NCBI GenBank assembly: GCA_002104945.1
Contig: MCFH01000037.1
Span: 1 to 64,000 of the forward strand
DNA: 64,000 bases
Direction of reading: 5' to 3'
Source: Piromyces finnis
Lineage: Eukaryota; Neocallimastigomycota; Neocallimastigomycetes; Neocallimastigales; Neocallimastigaceae
The notes under the pieces were generated by a model. The model did not search any database. It was not told the DNA's origin and was given only the letters and a program-made list of their open reading frames with translations. Positions 1 to 10,855 of the stretch are shown piece after piece. Position numbers and translations under genes: made by a program. The number at the start of each line of letters is the position of its first letter. Within the stretch, counting starts at the first letter, position 1.

Positions 1-1239
1 AGACCATTAGTTAGTAAAACTTCTTATCGTATTGTTAATACTCTCAGAACTCTTGGAGCAGCTCCTGAACCAAATATCACCGTTTTATGGAATAATAAAC
101 TTCCAACATCTTTCAAAAATTTCTGTAACAAAATTTCAATTGATACTTCATCCATTCAATATGAAAGTGACAATCTCATGAACGATATGTTTGGAGATGA
201 CTATGCAATTGCCTGTTGCGTTTCACAAATGAGAATTGGAAAAGATATGCAATTCTTCGGAGCTCGTTGCAACTTGGCCAAACTTTTACTTTATGCTTTC
301 AATCATGGTTATGATGAAAGAACAGAAAAGCAAGTCGGACCAGATTTCGGAGATATCAAATTAAATGAAGATGGATCTGTTAATTTCGAATCAGCATGGG
401 AAATTTATGATAAAGCAATGGATTGGATTGCATGTCTTTATGTCAACACCATGAACACCATTCACTATTCTCATGATAGATATTGTTATGAAGCTGTTCA
501 AATGGCATTACATGATACAAATGTTCATCGCTACATGGCATTTGGTATTGCAGGTTTCTCTGTCATTGTTGATTCATTCTCAGCTATTAAGCATGCTAAA
601 GTATTTCCAATTCGTAATCCTGAAACAGGATTAACTACCGACTTCAAAATTGAAGGTGATTTCCCCAAATTCGGAAATGATGATGATCGTGTTGATCAAT
701 TTGCCATTGAACTCCCTAAAATATTCCTTGGCAAATTAAAGAAATATCCAGCATACAGAGGAGCAGAACATACATTATCTATTTTAACCATTACATCTAA
801 TGTTGTTTATGGTAAGAAGACAGGATCCACACCTGATGGACGTAAAAGTGGAGAAGCATTTGCACCAGGATGTAATCCAATGCATGGTCGTGAAACTAAT
901 GGCGCAGTAGCTTCACTCAATTCCGTTAGTAAAGTTGAATATGAATATTGTAAAGATGGTATTTCCAATACATTTACATTTGTTCCTACCGTGTTAGGTA
1001 AAATTGAAAATGAACGTATTATTAATCTCACAGGATTATTAGATGGCTACTTTAGTCAAGGCGGATTCCACCTAAATGTTAATGTTTTAGTTCGTGAAAC
1101 ATTAGAAGATGCCATGATTCATCCCGAAAACTATCCAAACTTAACCATTCGTGTTTCAGGATATGCAGTTCACTTTATTCGTTTATCGCCACAACAACAA
1201 AGAGAAGTTATTGCAAGAACTTTCCATGAAACTCTTTAA
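1..1239 (+). CDS. Pyruvate formate-lyase, intronless copy, 5' end outside window
   Basis: The frame is open from base 1 and ends at TAA 1237-1239, giving 412 codons of the C-terminal part of a PFL, the glycyl-radical enzyme that converts pyruvate and CoA to acetyl-CoA and formate. The catalytic Cys-Cys pair (IACCVSQMR) and the radical glycine motif (RVSGYAV) are both present. It is almost identical to the two PFL copies in the palindrome at 57646-63586; one visible protein difference is Ser for Asn in the QYESDNLMN stretch, and the other differences noticed are silent. It has no presequence in view, so a cytosolic enzyme is inferred, but the N-terminus lies upstream of the window. Similarity to the palindrome copies fades within about 100 bases after the stop. 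No disabling mutation is visible. Confidence 0.95.
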   Translation, partial: RPLVSKTSYRIVNTLRTLGAAPEPNITVLWNNKLPTSFKNFCNKISIDTSSIQYESDNLMNDMFGDDYAIACCVSQMRIGKDMQFFGARCNLAKLLLYAFNHGYDERTEKQVGPDFGDIKLNEDGSVNFESAWEIYDKAMDWIACLYVNTMNTIHYSHDRYCYEAVQMALHDTNVHRYMAFGIAGFSVIVDSFSAIKHAKVFPIRNPETGLTTDFKIEGDFPKFGNDDDRVDQFAIELPKIFLGKLKKYPAYRGAEHTLSILTITSNVVYGKKTGSTPDGRKSGEAFAPGCNPMHGRETNGAVASLNSVSKVEYEYCKDGISNTFTFVPTVLGKIENERIINLTGLLDGYFSQGGFHLNVNVLVRETLEDAMIHPENYPNLTIRVSGYAVHFIRLSPQQQREVIARTFHETL

Positions 1240-1853
1240 AAATAAATTAAATACTTTTTTATTTTAAATAGACTAATAAATATAACAATCAATAAATATA
1301 CCAATAACCAATAATTAACAATTTAAAAATATATATATTTAATTAAATACTATCATTTTATTTATTCTATTATTTTAATGTAAATAACCCTTTTTTAATA
1401 TAAAAAAAGATAAAATTTATGCAATAAAAAAAAAAAATATAAATTATAATTATTATTATTTTTATAATATTTTTATTTGAATAAAAATAAGTAATGTTAA
1501 TATCATAAAACTATAAATGATGAATATAAATGTATTTCAGAATGTTATTTTTTTATTTAATTATATAATTATTCATTATTATCATTATTATAATTTCTTC
1601 ATATAAAAAGTCTTATTCTTTTTTTTTTTTTAATATTTTTTATATATAATAATTTATCCTTCATGAAATTAACTATATAAATCTTAAAATTTTAAATATT
1701 GCATTTTTTCATTAATATATAATTATTTATTTTCAACAATGCTATATTAATAAATATAAATTATAAATTGTTATAATTATAATTAACTTTTCGATTAAAA
1801 ATTAAATAATTGTTTTTAAAAATATTACATAAAATTCTTTTTTACTATATTAT
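1240..1853. other. AT-rich intergenic
   Basis: Very AT-rich spacer with poly-A and poly-T runs, for example near 1418-1437 and 1620-1632. I see no convincing gene, RNA or element. The first bases after the PFL stop should be its 3' UTR. Confidence 0.6.
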
Positions 1854-2060
1854 CAAGAAGATGTTTAATAAATTTACTAAAAAGAAGTAACGAATGGGCG
1901 ATACATAATGAAATGGAATTTTGTATTCAGAAATGTTCAACGATGATGATTTGTCCTGAATCAGTTAAAAATCAGAACAAGAAAGATCTAACATTTTACT
2001 TAGCAGAAAAACCCATTCCAACCACTGATTGCTACACTTATCTTGATGTTCCATTTAATT
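1854..2060 (+). pseudogene. Decayed LINE reverse-transcriptase fragment (upstream piece)
   Basis: This stretch aligns without gaps to bases 21575-21780 of the intact LINE. Recognisable peptides are NEMEFCIQKCS, NQNKKDLTFYLA and TTDCYTYLDVP. It carries substitutions and in-frame stops and is dead. Homology ends at about 2060, in the codons for VPFD. The next element bases, after a gap of about 10 nt, are found at 3869 on the opposite strand, so this and the 2379-3869 piece once formed one 5'-truncated copy. Confidence 0.85.
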
Positions 2061-2378
2061 AAAAAATAATTAAATTTCAATAATAAAATTTATAAATTAT
2101 TTATTATTATAGAAAATTATAATATTATAAATATTATTTTATTTTTAAATTTTTTAGTAATTATAAAAATAATGAAAAATAGTTACTATTATTGTAAATC
2201 ATATTCATGATTGTATTTTTATTATTTTTGTTTTAAATTATTATTGTAATTATTATTATATATAACTTATAGTAATGTAAATATCTTTTAATAAAAATTA
2301 ATAATATATATGATAGGTATAATATCTAGAAAGTATTTTAATTTGATAGCTTAAGTTGATCATATAAATATATATTTT
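2061..2378. other. AT-rich spacer between the two LINE pieces
   Basis: About 320 bases of AT-rich sequence without element homology. In the inversion model it would have been the 3' flank of the original LINE insertion. Nothing else is seen. Confidence 0.5.
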
Positions 2379-3003
2379 AACGGAATCAAATATATTTAAA
2401 CTTTATTATTAATTTAATTATAATTATAATACATGTTATAAAAAATAAAATTAAAAATAAAAAATAAAAAAATAAAAATTAAAAAAATAAACACAAATGA
2501 ATAAAAATTGGTTATAATGTATTTTAGTAATTTTAATTAAAGTAAGAAAGCCACTATTACACTAAAGTATAATAATTGTATTTGACTTCCAATGAGACAC
2601 CGCTAAGTTAAAGATCAAAATTTTGACATGTTTCTTACTGCTTCTTCAACATTGACGCTCTTAGTTGTTGCTTCAAACCTTTTAAACATTGACCATTGTC
2701 GACCAATAACAAAAGGCATGATTTTGGTTAGAAGTTCTGCTGTTGCCGTCAAAAATGGTGTTTCTTCGTAAGTGCCCGATTGAATCTGACACTTCCAAAG
2801 TTCTTTTCATTCCCTTGTATTGGAATTGATATTATTAAAACTTATTCTTCCAAGAAGGAATTTAAATATTTTATTGCACATACTAGAATAATCAAGCACA
2901 TTAATATTCACCGGATTATTAGAACTATTACTACTATTAACTAAATAACTATCCAAATTAGAATTATTATCTTCATTATTACTATTATTATTCCTATTGT
3001 TAC

Positions 3004-3034
<31 letters not shown>

Positions 3035-3869
3035 ATTATTATTATTATTATTATCTCTATTGATATTAACATTTTCATTATTATTGATAGGACTGTTAGA
3101 ATTACATTGACTGAAAAAGTTCAATAGTTGAATTACATAATTATAATGCTTAATACGGATATCTCCAAAACTTGGACAATCTAATAACAAATGTTTAATA
3201 CTTTGGTCACCACTCTTGCAACATGGACAGTAGTTAGGACAAACTGGATCAACAAATTTAGCAGCTTCTGCAACTTTAGCATCCAACTTATATCCACTCT
3301 TACTTTCAATAGCCAGTAAAAACCATAAGTAAATTCTTGATTTAATAGTTTCAATAAATTTATTATCATCATAGAGCTTTGATTGAATTTCCTTTGATAT
3401 CTTTCCAATAAAAGTTTTTAACTGTTTTAATATTTCCATGCTTCTTTAATTTTTTATCAAAAGTCCTACTTGATTTGCACCATGTATATTTTCTAAATTT
3501 AGGAATGTAATTGACAAGGTATGTAATAATACAATTTGAGTTTTTCCACTTGTTAAAACATCTAACCTGAGCTAATGTTCATTTGGCTGGAAATGGAGGA
3601 ATATTCAAATCTTTTGATATAGAGCATAGAGATATAAACGATAAAACTTTATGAACTCCCGCAACTCATCGTATTCCTTTAGTATCATGTTTCTGAGCAA
3701 TCCTAAACATAGCTTTGATGAATCCAAGTAATGGTACAAAGTATGAAACTCTGCTGATCACTTGTGAGTTAAGTACTAGTTTTTTGAAAGGAATAAGAAT
3801 ATTAGGATTTTTTGAAGAAAGTCTTTTCAAAACTTTGTTATTAAGAGCTTTAATAGCTGATTTAAGGGA
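2379..3869 (-). mobile_element. Decayed 5'-truncated LINE, 3' part (pseudogene)
   Basis: Read on the minus strand, this matches the 3' third of the intact LINE at 18634-23398, from the codons for LKPVIKAL through the C-terminal Cys/His motif (CPCCKSGDQSIKH), the Asn-rich tail and the 3' UTR to its last bases (ccgttaaaa, complement at 2375-2383). Frameshifts, stops and indels break the frame; the longest open piece is 2807-3439. The poly(A) tail has eroded to about four bases. An internal deletion has removed residues around FAYGFYWLLKAR. Substitutions relative to the two intact copies are frequent, so the insertion is old. Its 5' breakpoint matches the 3' end of the piece at 1854-2060. Confidence 0.88.
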
Positions 3870-5131
3870 AAAATAATAAAAACAATAGGTAACATATTTT
3901 TTAATGAATATTTGTTTCTAATAAAAATTAAAAAAAAAGTTGGTTTTAAATATAATATTTTAAACACGATCATTAAAGATTAGTTAGTTATAAACCTTTT
4001 TAAAAAGTTAATTTTTATATTTATAATAATAATTTTTAGATTTATAATTTGATATTAATTTTTTTTTTCGGTTTTGCTTTATCAGTTATATATCAAAATT
4101 AATTGCTATATATAGATATTTTCTATTTAATTAAAATTATAAATATATATAGATGAAAAAAGTACAGATGAATAATATTATCAAGTCAAGTTCAAGTTTT
4201 TATTTTATTGTATAGTTGTTAGTTATGTGCATGAATTAAGGTGTGTCTAGGGCTGACTATTAAGTATTACATCAGGAGGATCATAACCATCTAACAATTT
4301 GAAGTAACTATCATTTTTCTAAGAACCACCATTAAAATTACTCTAATAGATGTGAGAAATGAACTTGCTAGTTATAAAAAAGTTTTAATTTAAAAGATTA
4401 AAATTTTTATTTTTATTACATATTATTTTAGAAAGATAGCTCAAAATCTTTTATCACTATCACTAATTATTTATGATTGTTTTTGAAAGCTATATATGAA
4501 AATTGTCACATAAATTCAATAAATCAATTATAAAAATTAAAATTAATGTTATTATATAATTAATAATATTAGAATTAAAATATATTATTAAATAATAATG
4601 GAAATAATAATAATATGAATTAATAACATGAAGTTTTATTAAATATGTTTACATTTAGATAAATATATCTTACATTATTATATTACAAAATAATGTTTTG
4701 AATTAATTAAAAAATTTTATATTTGTTAATAAATTTTGCTATATATACATTATTAATATTATTAATTATTATTATAAGTAGGGTATAATAAATTAATACA
4801 TAAATTGTTTTTTCTTTATAATAGATAAAACAATTTAATTATAGATACTATTTGATAGTTTTTCTATTAAAATTATTTTTAACTAATACTTAAATTTTAA
4901 AATATTTAAGTATTAAGTATTATTATATATTATAATTAAAATTATTATTATTATTATTTTTTTTTTAGTGATGTTATTGCTAAATTAGTAGTTGGTAAAT
5001 AAATATTTTTTTAGGATTATTAATATATATTATGTTTAATGATATTTAGTTGAACTTAAGTTTTATCGTATTTCGTTTTGATTTTAATTATTATTATTAT
5101 TATTTTTGTTTTCTTTATATTTTGAATTGAT
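3870..5131. other. Intergenic, with a short decayed coding-like stretch
   Basis: Mostly AT-rich. Bases 4250-4375 are less AT-rich and, read on the minus strand, give a coding-like peptide ending SYFKLLDGYDPPDVIL and a few more residues before a stop, but with an in-frame stop a few codons upstream of it. I do not recognise the source. The rest is AT-rich; the end is the 3' flank of the PFL gene at 5132. Confidence 0.4.
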
Positions 5132-7573
5132 TTACATCTTTTCATGGAAGATACGAGCAATAACTTCCTTTTGTTGTTGTGGTGTTAATTTTACAAAATT
5201 GACAGCATATCCAGAAACACGAATGGTTAAGTTTGGATAGTTTTCTGGATGAGCCATAGCATCTTCTAAGGTTTCACGTTTAAGAACATTAACATTAAGA
5301 TGATGGGCACCTTTGGTGAAGTATCCGTCTAGTAATCCTGAAAGATTACCTTGACGTTCTTTCAATGATTTACCAATGGTATTTGGAACAATAGAGAATG
5401 TGTTTGAAATACCATCCATGCATGAATCGTAGTTAACCTTAGCAACGGATGAAAGAGAAGCAACAGCACCTGAGAATTCACGACCATGCATTGGATTACA
5501 ACCTGGAGCAAAAGCTTGACCTGCTTTACGACCATCTGGAGTAGAACCTGTTTTCTTACCATAAACAACATTGGAAGTAATAGTAAGGATAGAAAGGGTG
5601 TGAGTAGCATTACGGTAAGTTGGAGTCTTTCTGAGTTTGTTAATAAGCTTATCAGTGACAGTTTTGGCGAAATAATCAACACGATCATCATCATTACCGA
5701 ATTTTGGGAAGTCACCCTCAATCTTGAAGTCAACAGTTAAACCGGTCTTTGGATCACGAATTGGAGTGACCTTGGCATACTTAATTGCAGAGAAAGAGTC
5801 AGCAACAACAGAAAGACCAGCAACACCAAATGCCATAAGACGACGAACATCGGTGTCGTGAAGAGCCATTTGAAGTGATTCGTAGCAGTATTGGTCATGA
5901 GAATAGTGAATAACATTCATGGTATTAACATAAAGCTTAGCAATCCAATCCATGGCTTTATCATAAGCTTCCCACATCCATTCAAATGGAATTGGACCTT
6001 CTGGAACTGGTCCGAAATCTGGACCAACTTGCTTACCAGTTCTTTCATCTTTACCATGATTAAGAACATAAAGCATAAGTTTAGCGAGATTACAACGAGC
6101 ACCAAAGAATTGCATATCTTTACCAATTCTCATGGCAGAAACACAACAAGCAATTCCATAGTCATCTCCGAATCTAGCTGACATGAGAGCATCGGATTCA
6201 TATTGAATAGAAGAGGTATCGATAGAAACCTTGGTAGCGAAATCTTTAAAGTTTCTTGGAAGTGATTTATTCCAGAGAACAGTGATATTTGGTTCTGGAG
6301 CTGGTCCTAAATTATAAAGAGTATTAAGAACACGGAAGGAAGTCTTGGTGACTAAGGTACGACCATCTCTTCCCATACCACCAACTGACATAGTAACCCA
6401 AGTTGGATCACCAGCAAATAAATCATTGTATTCTGGAGTACGTAAATGACGAGCAAAACGTAATTTTAAAATAAGATTATCAACGATTTCTTGAGCTTCG
6501 GATTCGGTGATGACTCCATTCTTTAAATCATTTTCAAAGAAGCAATCGAGGAAGGCATCAACACGACCAAGAGACATGGCAGCACCATCTTGTTCTTTGA
6601 TTGAACCTAAGTAACCAAAATAGACAAATTGAGTGGCTTCTCTGGCATTTTTAGCTGGTTTAGAAATATCAATTCCATAAGATTTAGCCATTTGAGTGAG
6701 CTGTTTAAGAGCCTTGATTTGGTCAGCAACTTCACCAATTAATTTCATGGTTGGTTCATCCATCAATTTCTTTTGTAATTCAACTCTATCTATTTCTTTT
6801 TGAGCAATGAGACGGTCAGTACCGTAGAGAGCAACACGACGATAATCACCGATGATACGACCACGACCGTAACCATCCGGTAAACCTGTCATAATAGCAT
6901 TAGAACGTCCAGATCTCATTTCTTTAGAGTAAAGATCAAAGACAGCAGTGTTGTGAGTCTTACGATATTCTGAAAAAATGTGTTCAATATTTTCATCCAT
7001 TGGAACATTAACAGCATTAAGAGCATTTTTAACCATGTTGACACCACCGAATGGTTTGATGGCTCTCTTCAATGGTTCGTCGGTTTGATAACCGAAAATA
7101 ACTTCATTTTCCTTGTCAAGGTAACCAGGTTTATGAGAAGTGATAGTTGATGGAGTATGTGGATCAACATCGTATAAACCGCCATTTTCACGTTCTTTAG
7201 CTAAATATTCTTCAGCCTTTGCATAGAGCTTCTTTGTCTTATCGGTTGGACCAGCAAGGAAAGAACCATCACCTTCATATGGAGTGTAATGTTTCTTAAT
7301 CCAACCTTCAACATCGATTTCGGTCTTTGAAGCAGCATCACCGGTAATGGATGGAGCTTGAGTAGCGTATGTTTTAGTTTGAACAGATGAGAAAGTTGAT
7401 TTTTTGGAACTCTTATTCTTGAGACCAGAGGTAGTCATAATTGGAGTTGAAGTATGAAGAGCACGAGATGGTTTAGATAATCTAACACCAGCAATTTTTG
7501 TGGCAGCAACAGCATTAACTGGGACTGACTTAGCAATAGCGTTGTTAATTTGACATAAAGTTAAACTTTCCAT
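5132..7573 (-). CDS. Pyruvate formate-lyase with hydrogenosome-type presequence
   Basis: An 813-aa intronless PFL. Residues 1 to about 85 precede the conserved core ([16 protein letters not shown]) and are rich in Ser, Thr, Ala, Lys and Arg with few acidic residues, including RALHTSTP. This is typical of mitochondrial or hydrogenosomal presequences. PFL acting in the hydrogenosome is established for chytrid-type anaerobic fungi such as Piromyces. The core has the Cys-Cys pair (IACCVSAMR, about 476-477) and the radical Gly in RVSGYAV (about 788). The core is clearly diverged from the 733-aa copies: for example, [10 protein letters not shown] replaces a longer linker after GPDFG. The start at 7573 is the first ATG and is the one that includes the presequence. 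An activating enzyme is needed but none is seen in the window. Confidence 0.95.
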   Translation of the reverse strand: MESLTLCQINNAIAKSVPVNAVAATKIAGVRLSKPSRALHTSTPIMTTSGLKNKSSKKSTFSSVQTKTYATQAPSITGDAASKTEIDVEGWIKKHYTPYEGDGSFLAGPTDKTKKLYAKAEEYLAKERENGGLYDVDPHTPSTITSHKPGYLDKENEVIFGYQTDEPLKRAIKPFGGVNMVKNALNAVNVPMDENIEHIFSEYRKTHNTAVFDLYSKEMRSGRSNAIMTGLPDGYGRGRIIGDYRRVALYGTDRLIAQKEIDRVELQKKLMDEPTMKLIGEVADQIKALKQLTQMAKSYGIDISKPAKNAREATQFVYFGYLGSIKEQDGAAMSLGRVDAFLDCFFENDLKNGVITESEAQEIVDNLILKLRFARHLRTPEYNDLFAGDPTWVTMSVGGMGRDGRTLVTKTSFRVLNTLYNLGPAPEPNITVLWNKSLPRNFKDFATKVSIDTSSIQYESDALMSARFGDDYGIACCVSAMRIGKDMQFFGARCNLAKLMLYVLNHGKDERTGKQVGPDFGPVPEGPIPFEWMWEAYDKAMDWIAKLYVNTMNVIHYSHDQYCYESLQMALHDTDVRRLMAFGVAGLSVVADSFSAIKYAKVTPIRDPKTGLTVDFKIEGDFPKFGNDDDRVDYFAKTVTDKLINKLRKTPTYRNATHTLSILTITSNVVYGKKTGSTPDGRKAGQAFAPGCNPMHGREFSGAVASLSSVAKVNYDSCMDGISNTFSIVPNTIGKSLKERQGNLSGLLDGYFTKGAHHLNVNVLKRETLEDAMAHPENYPNLTIRVSGYAVNFVKLTPQQQKEVIARIFHEKM

Positions 7574-8440
7574 TTTTAAATTGAGTATTGATATATAGTT
7601 AATATTAGAGTATTTTAAAATTGATGAAGTAACTATGTAATATAGTAATATAGACTATGATTGATTATTTATTTACAATGTAAAATATAATAAATATTTT
7701 AATTTATTTAATTAATTTCTTTGGTTTATAATATTATTTATAATAAATAATGTTAAGAAATATAATATAATTTCTTAAATGTCGTTTTTTTTATATTTGT
7801 ATTAAATAGTTTATAATGTATAAAACTGATGAGAAAAAAAAAAGAAAACTTTTTGATTTTTATAATAAAAATTTTTATGATTTATAACTTTTTAATTAAT
7901 AATATTAATTATATTATAAATATTATAAATATAAATATTGTTACACAGTATTGATTTCCTATATTTTTAGGAAAACGATGCTAAATTTTTTTTTAATTTT
8001 TTTTATTTTATAATATATTAATCTTTTTTTAATTTAATAGATTTTATTGTAATATATAAAATTATGTATATAAATATAATAAAAATTTTCGTTAAAATAT
8101 CCTACAAAAATTTATAATAAATTTTATATTTTGGAAGATTATATTACAAGTACATATATATATTTTATGTAAATATTATTAATATAATTTTAATAATAAT
8201 AAATTTTAGAACTATTATTAAGTATTTTACCATTTTTGGTTTATAATTTTAATTACATTATCTTTATGTAAATATAATGTAATTAATAAATAGACAATTC
8301 ATGTACATACATCATAAAAATATATATTATGAGAAAATGGATAAATTTAAATTGCTTATTAGAATATTTTATTAAAAAATAAAATTTATTTTTGTTTCTT
8401 TTTATTTTACCCTTTTTTAAATATATATTAAAAATTAATT
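7574..8440. other. AT-rich intergenic
   Basis: Upstream flank of the 813-aa PFL gene. Contains only AT-rich sequence with homopolymer runs. No gene is seen. Confidence 0.6.
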
Positions 8441-8619
8441 ATAGTTTTATTATCAACATCGAGATAACCATTTCTTTTTATTTCTTCAACACGGAGTTCA
8501 CAATATTTAGCCTAAACATCTTTAGCATATTGAGATGTTTCAGTTACGAGGAATGAAGCATCACCTTCATATGGAATATAATTTTCTTTAATCCATTTAG
8601 CAACGTTAATAATTTTCAT
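8441..8619 (-). pseudogene. PFL pseudogene fragment, N-terminal 60 codons
   Basis: On the minus strand, ATG at 8619-8617 opens a recognisable PFL N-terminus ([14 protein letters not shown], then [11 protein letters not shown]). A TGG codon has become TAG after AKDV, and homology stops after about residue 60 (DVDNKTI). It lacks the first intron found in the gene at 14154, so it comes from the intronless branch. About 30 bases of upstream flank (aaaaatgtaatttataaatg) match the flank of the palindrome copies, so 5' flanking or UTR sequence was copied too. Confidence 0.88.
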
Positions 8620-10387
8620 TTTTAAAAATGTAATTTATAAATGAAAATAAAAAGTTTTTTGATATAGTTTTAAAATCAGTATTTTTATTTAATAAATGTT
8701 GTTACTAATTATTATTATATAATTCATTATATATTATTTTAATAAATAATTATTATGTTATGCTTATTATTAAAATCTTTAAATATTTTAGTTCCTAAAT
8801 AGAATTTTAGTATATAAAAATATTGAAAAAAAAGCTTTTTGAAAACTTTATTTCTTTTAAATTTTTTTAGTTTATATATATTATAATAAATATATTGTTG
8901 GAACAGGAAACTTTATTTTTTAATATATATAAGATCGGTAAAAATTTACAGAAAAGAAATTTATATATTTTTTTTTATTATAATTAATTAATATTTGTTT
9001 ATTTAAAATCATATCATAATGCTATTATGGAAAAATATATTGTAATATTAATAATTTAAACAATAACAAAATAATGTATTTAAAAATATAAATATTAATT
9101 AAAAAAAAAAAAAAACAAAATATTGGTTCGCAAAACTATAAAATATGATATGTCAATTAAAAAAACAAAAATTTAAAATATTATATTCATAATAATTATT
9201 TTGTAATTTAGCTTTTTATTCATAATTTAAGTGTTAAACTTTAATATAATAAATAATAGAATTAAGATAAAAAATTAGGAAGATTAAACCAAAAGAATAT
9301 ATAAATTTAGCATTTATGAATATTACTTATTGATTTTTTTATTAATTGACAATAAATTAAATAAAAAGAATGTTATTTTGACAGGTTCAAATATCCTAAT
9401 TAAAAAATTTATAAGATGTTCCTTTAATTGAGAAGATTAGATTATTAAATTAATATAATGTAAAAAAATATTGATTTTTATAAATTAAGAGCTTCTATAA
9501 TAATATAAAAATTTTATAACAAATTTTAATTTTTTTTTTTTTTTTTTTTTTTGCAGAAAGAATTAATGCATTACAGTTTAATTTTAAGTAAACTTTTTTA
9601 ATAATAACTTTATATATATATATTTTATTTGATATTGGGGATAGATAATATATATTGATATCTAATTATTATGGTCTTTATGTATATTTTAATAAACTTT
9701 TATTCTTCAAGTTTATAATATTTATAATTTTATACAAAACAATTTTTTTTATTTTTATTTCTTTACTTTTTATTCATTAAAAAGTGTTTATAACTTAAAA
9801 TTCTTTAATAAATGAAATAAGCATAATGATGGTGTTGTTATAGTACAGTTTTAATAATTAAAGTTATACAAATAAACAATAATCAGTAATTGAAAATAAC
9901 ATAATTTATTCTTCATTTTTTTTTTTTAGTAAATTTATGTGATTTTTAGATGCATCATTAATTATATAAAAATATATGAACATTTTATATAATTGTATTT
10001 TTAATTTTTACTTTATTTTTCAAAATTATATATAAGAATTTATTATTTTTTTAAGTAGATTAAAAAATCTACACCTCGTATTAAGGCAATGTTTTCTTTG
10101 TTGAAGTATTTTAAAATTTTATTAATGTCTGAAAAAATGTTGTAAATATTGTGTCGAAGAATTATGAGTTAATTATTGTTTCTATATTAATAATAATCTG
10201 ACTACCTATCCCTTCTCATTATAATAATAATATTAAAGAAAAAGATAATATTGATCAACAAACTAATAATTCCCTTATATATTTTATTAAACCATTTTGT
10301 AATGCTTGGGTTAACAGAATATTTTATAAGAATATTCTTATTAAAAAACTATTTAAATGTTAAAAAACGCATAATAATTGTATTTTT
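8620..10387. other. AT-rich intergenic
   Basis: The first bases resemble the 5' flank of the intronless PFL copies. The remainder is AT-rich with a long T tract at about 9530-9552. No gene is seen. Bases 10080-10387 might hold further degraded PFL sequence, but I could not align them. Confidence 0.5.
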
Positions 10388-10855
10388 GACAAAGATAGGG
10401 TTGCTATGTCTTTTGATTTATCTCTTGAGCCAAATATCACTGTTTTATGGAATAATAAATTTTCAATTTATTTAAAAAATTCTTGTAATAAATTTTCGAT
10501 TAATACTTCATTCATTCAATGTGAAAATGATAATTTCATGAATTCCAAAAAATTATCTCTTAGTATGTTAAAGAAATATCCAGCATACATAGAAGCAAAA
10601 CATACATTATCTATTTTTACCGTTATATTTAATGTTGTTTATGGTAAGAAAACAGGATTATTAGATGGTTACTTTAGTCAAGGAGGATTTCACCTAAAGG
10701 TTAATGTTTTATTTCGTGAAACATTAGAAGATGCCATGATTCATCCCGAAATCTATCCACACTTAACCATTCGTGTTTCAGGATATGTAGTTTACTTTAT
10801 TCGTTTATTATCACAATAACATAGATATGTTATTGTATAAATTTTCTAAGAAATA
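10388..10855 (+). pseudogene. PFL pseudogene with several internal deletions
   Basis: Segments of PFL are joined by deletions: a piece like DQDGAAMSF (read as DKDRVAMSF), then [10 protein letters not shown] through the ENDNFMN region, then KKYPAY to VVYGKKTG, then [11 protein letters not shown] to the radical-glycine region (RVSGYVVYF). The Cys-Cys active site and most of the barrel are gone. A stop at 10817-10819 comes before the usual end, and decayed homology to the last PFL codons runs on to about 10855. From 10406 to 10819 the frame stays open across the deletions (137 codons), but without active-site cysteines it cannot be a working PFL. Confidence 0.9.

Noticed and set aside
1854-3869. 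Twin-priming inversion of a LINE
   Set aside because: In twin priming the inverted piece sits at the 5' end of the sense 3' piece. Here it lies beyond the 3' end, so a later inversion fits better.
5362-6181. Antisense frames within the 813-aa PFL gene
   Set aside because: These are shadows of a strongly conserved coding strand.
10251-10475. A small hydrophobic protein gene of 74 codons
   Set aside because: It overlaps the PFL pseudogene in another frame and its composition is that of AT-rich noncoding DNA.
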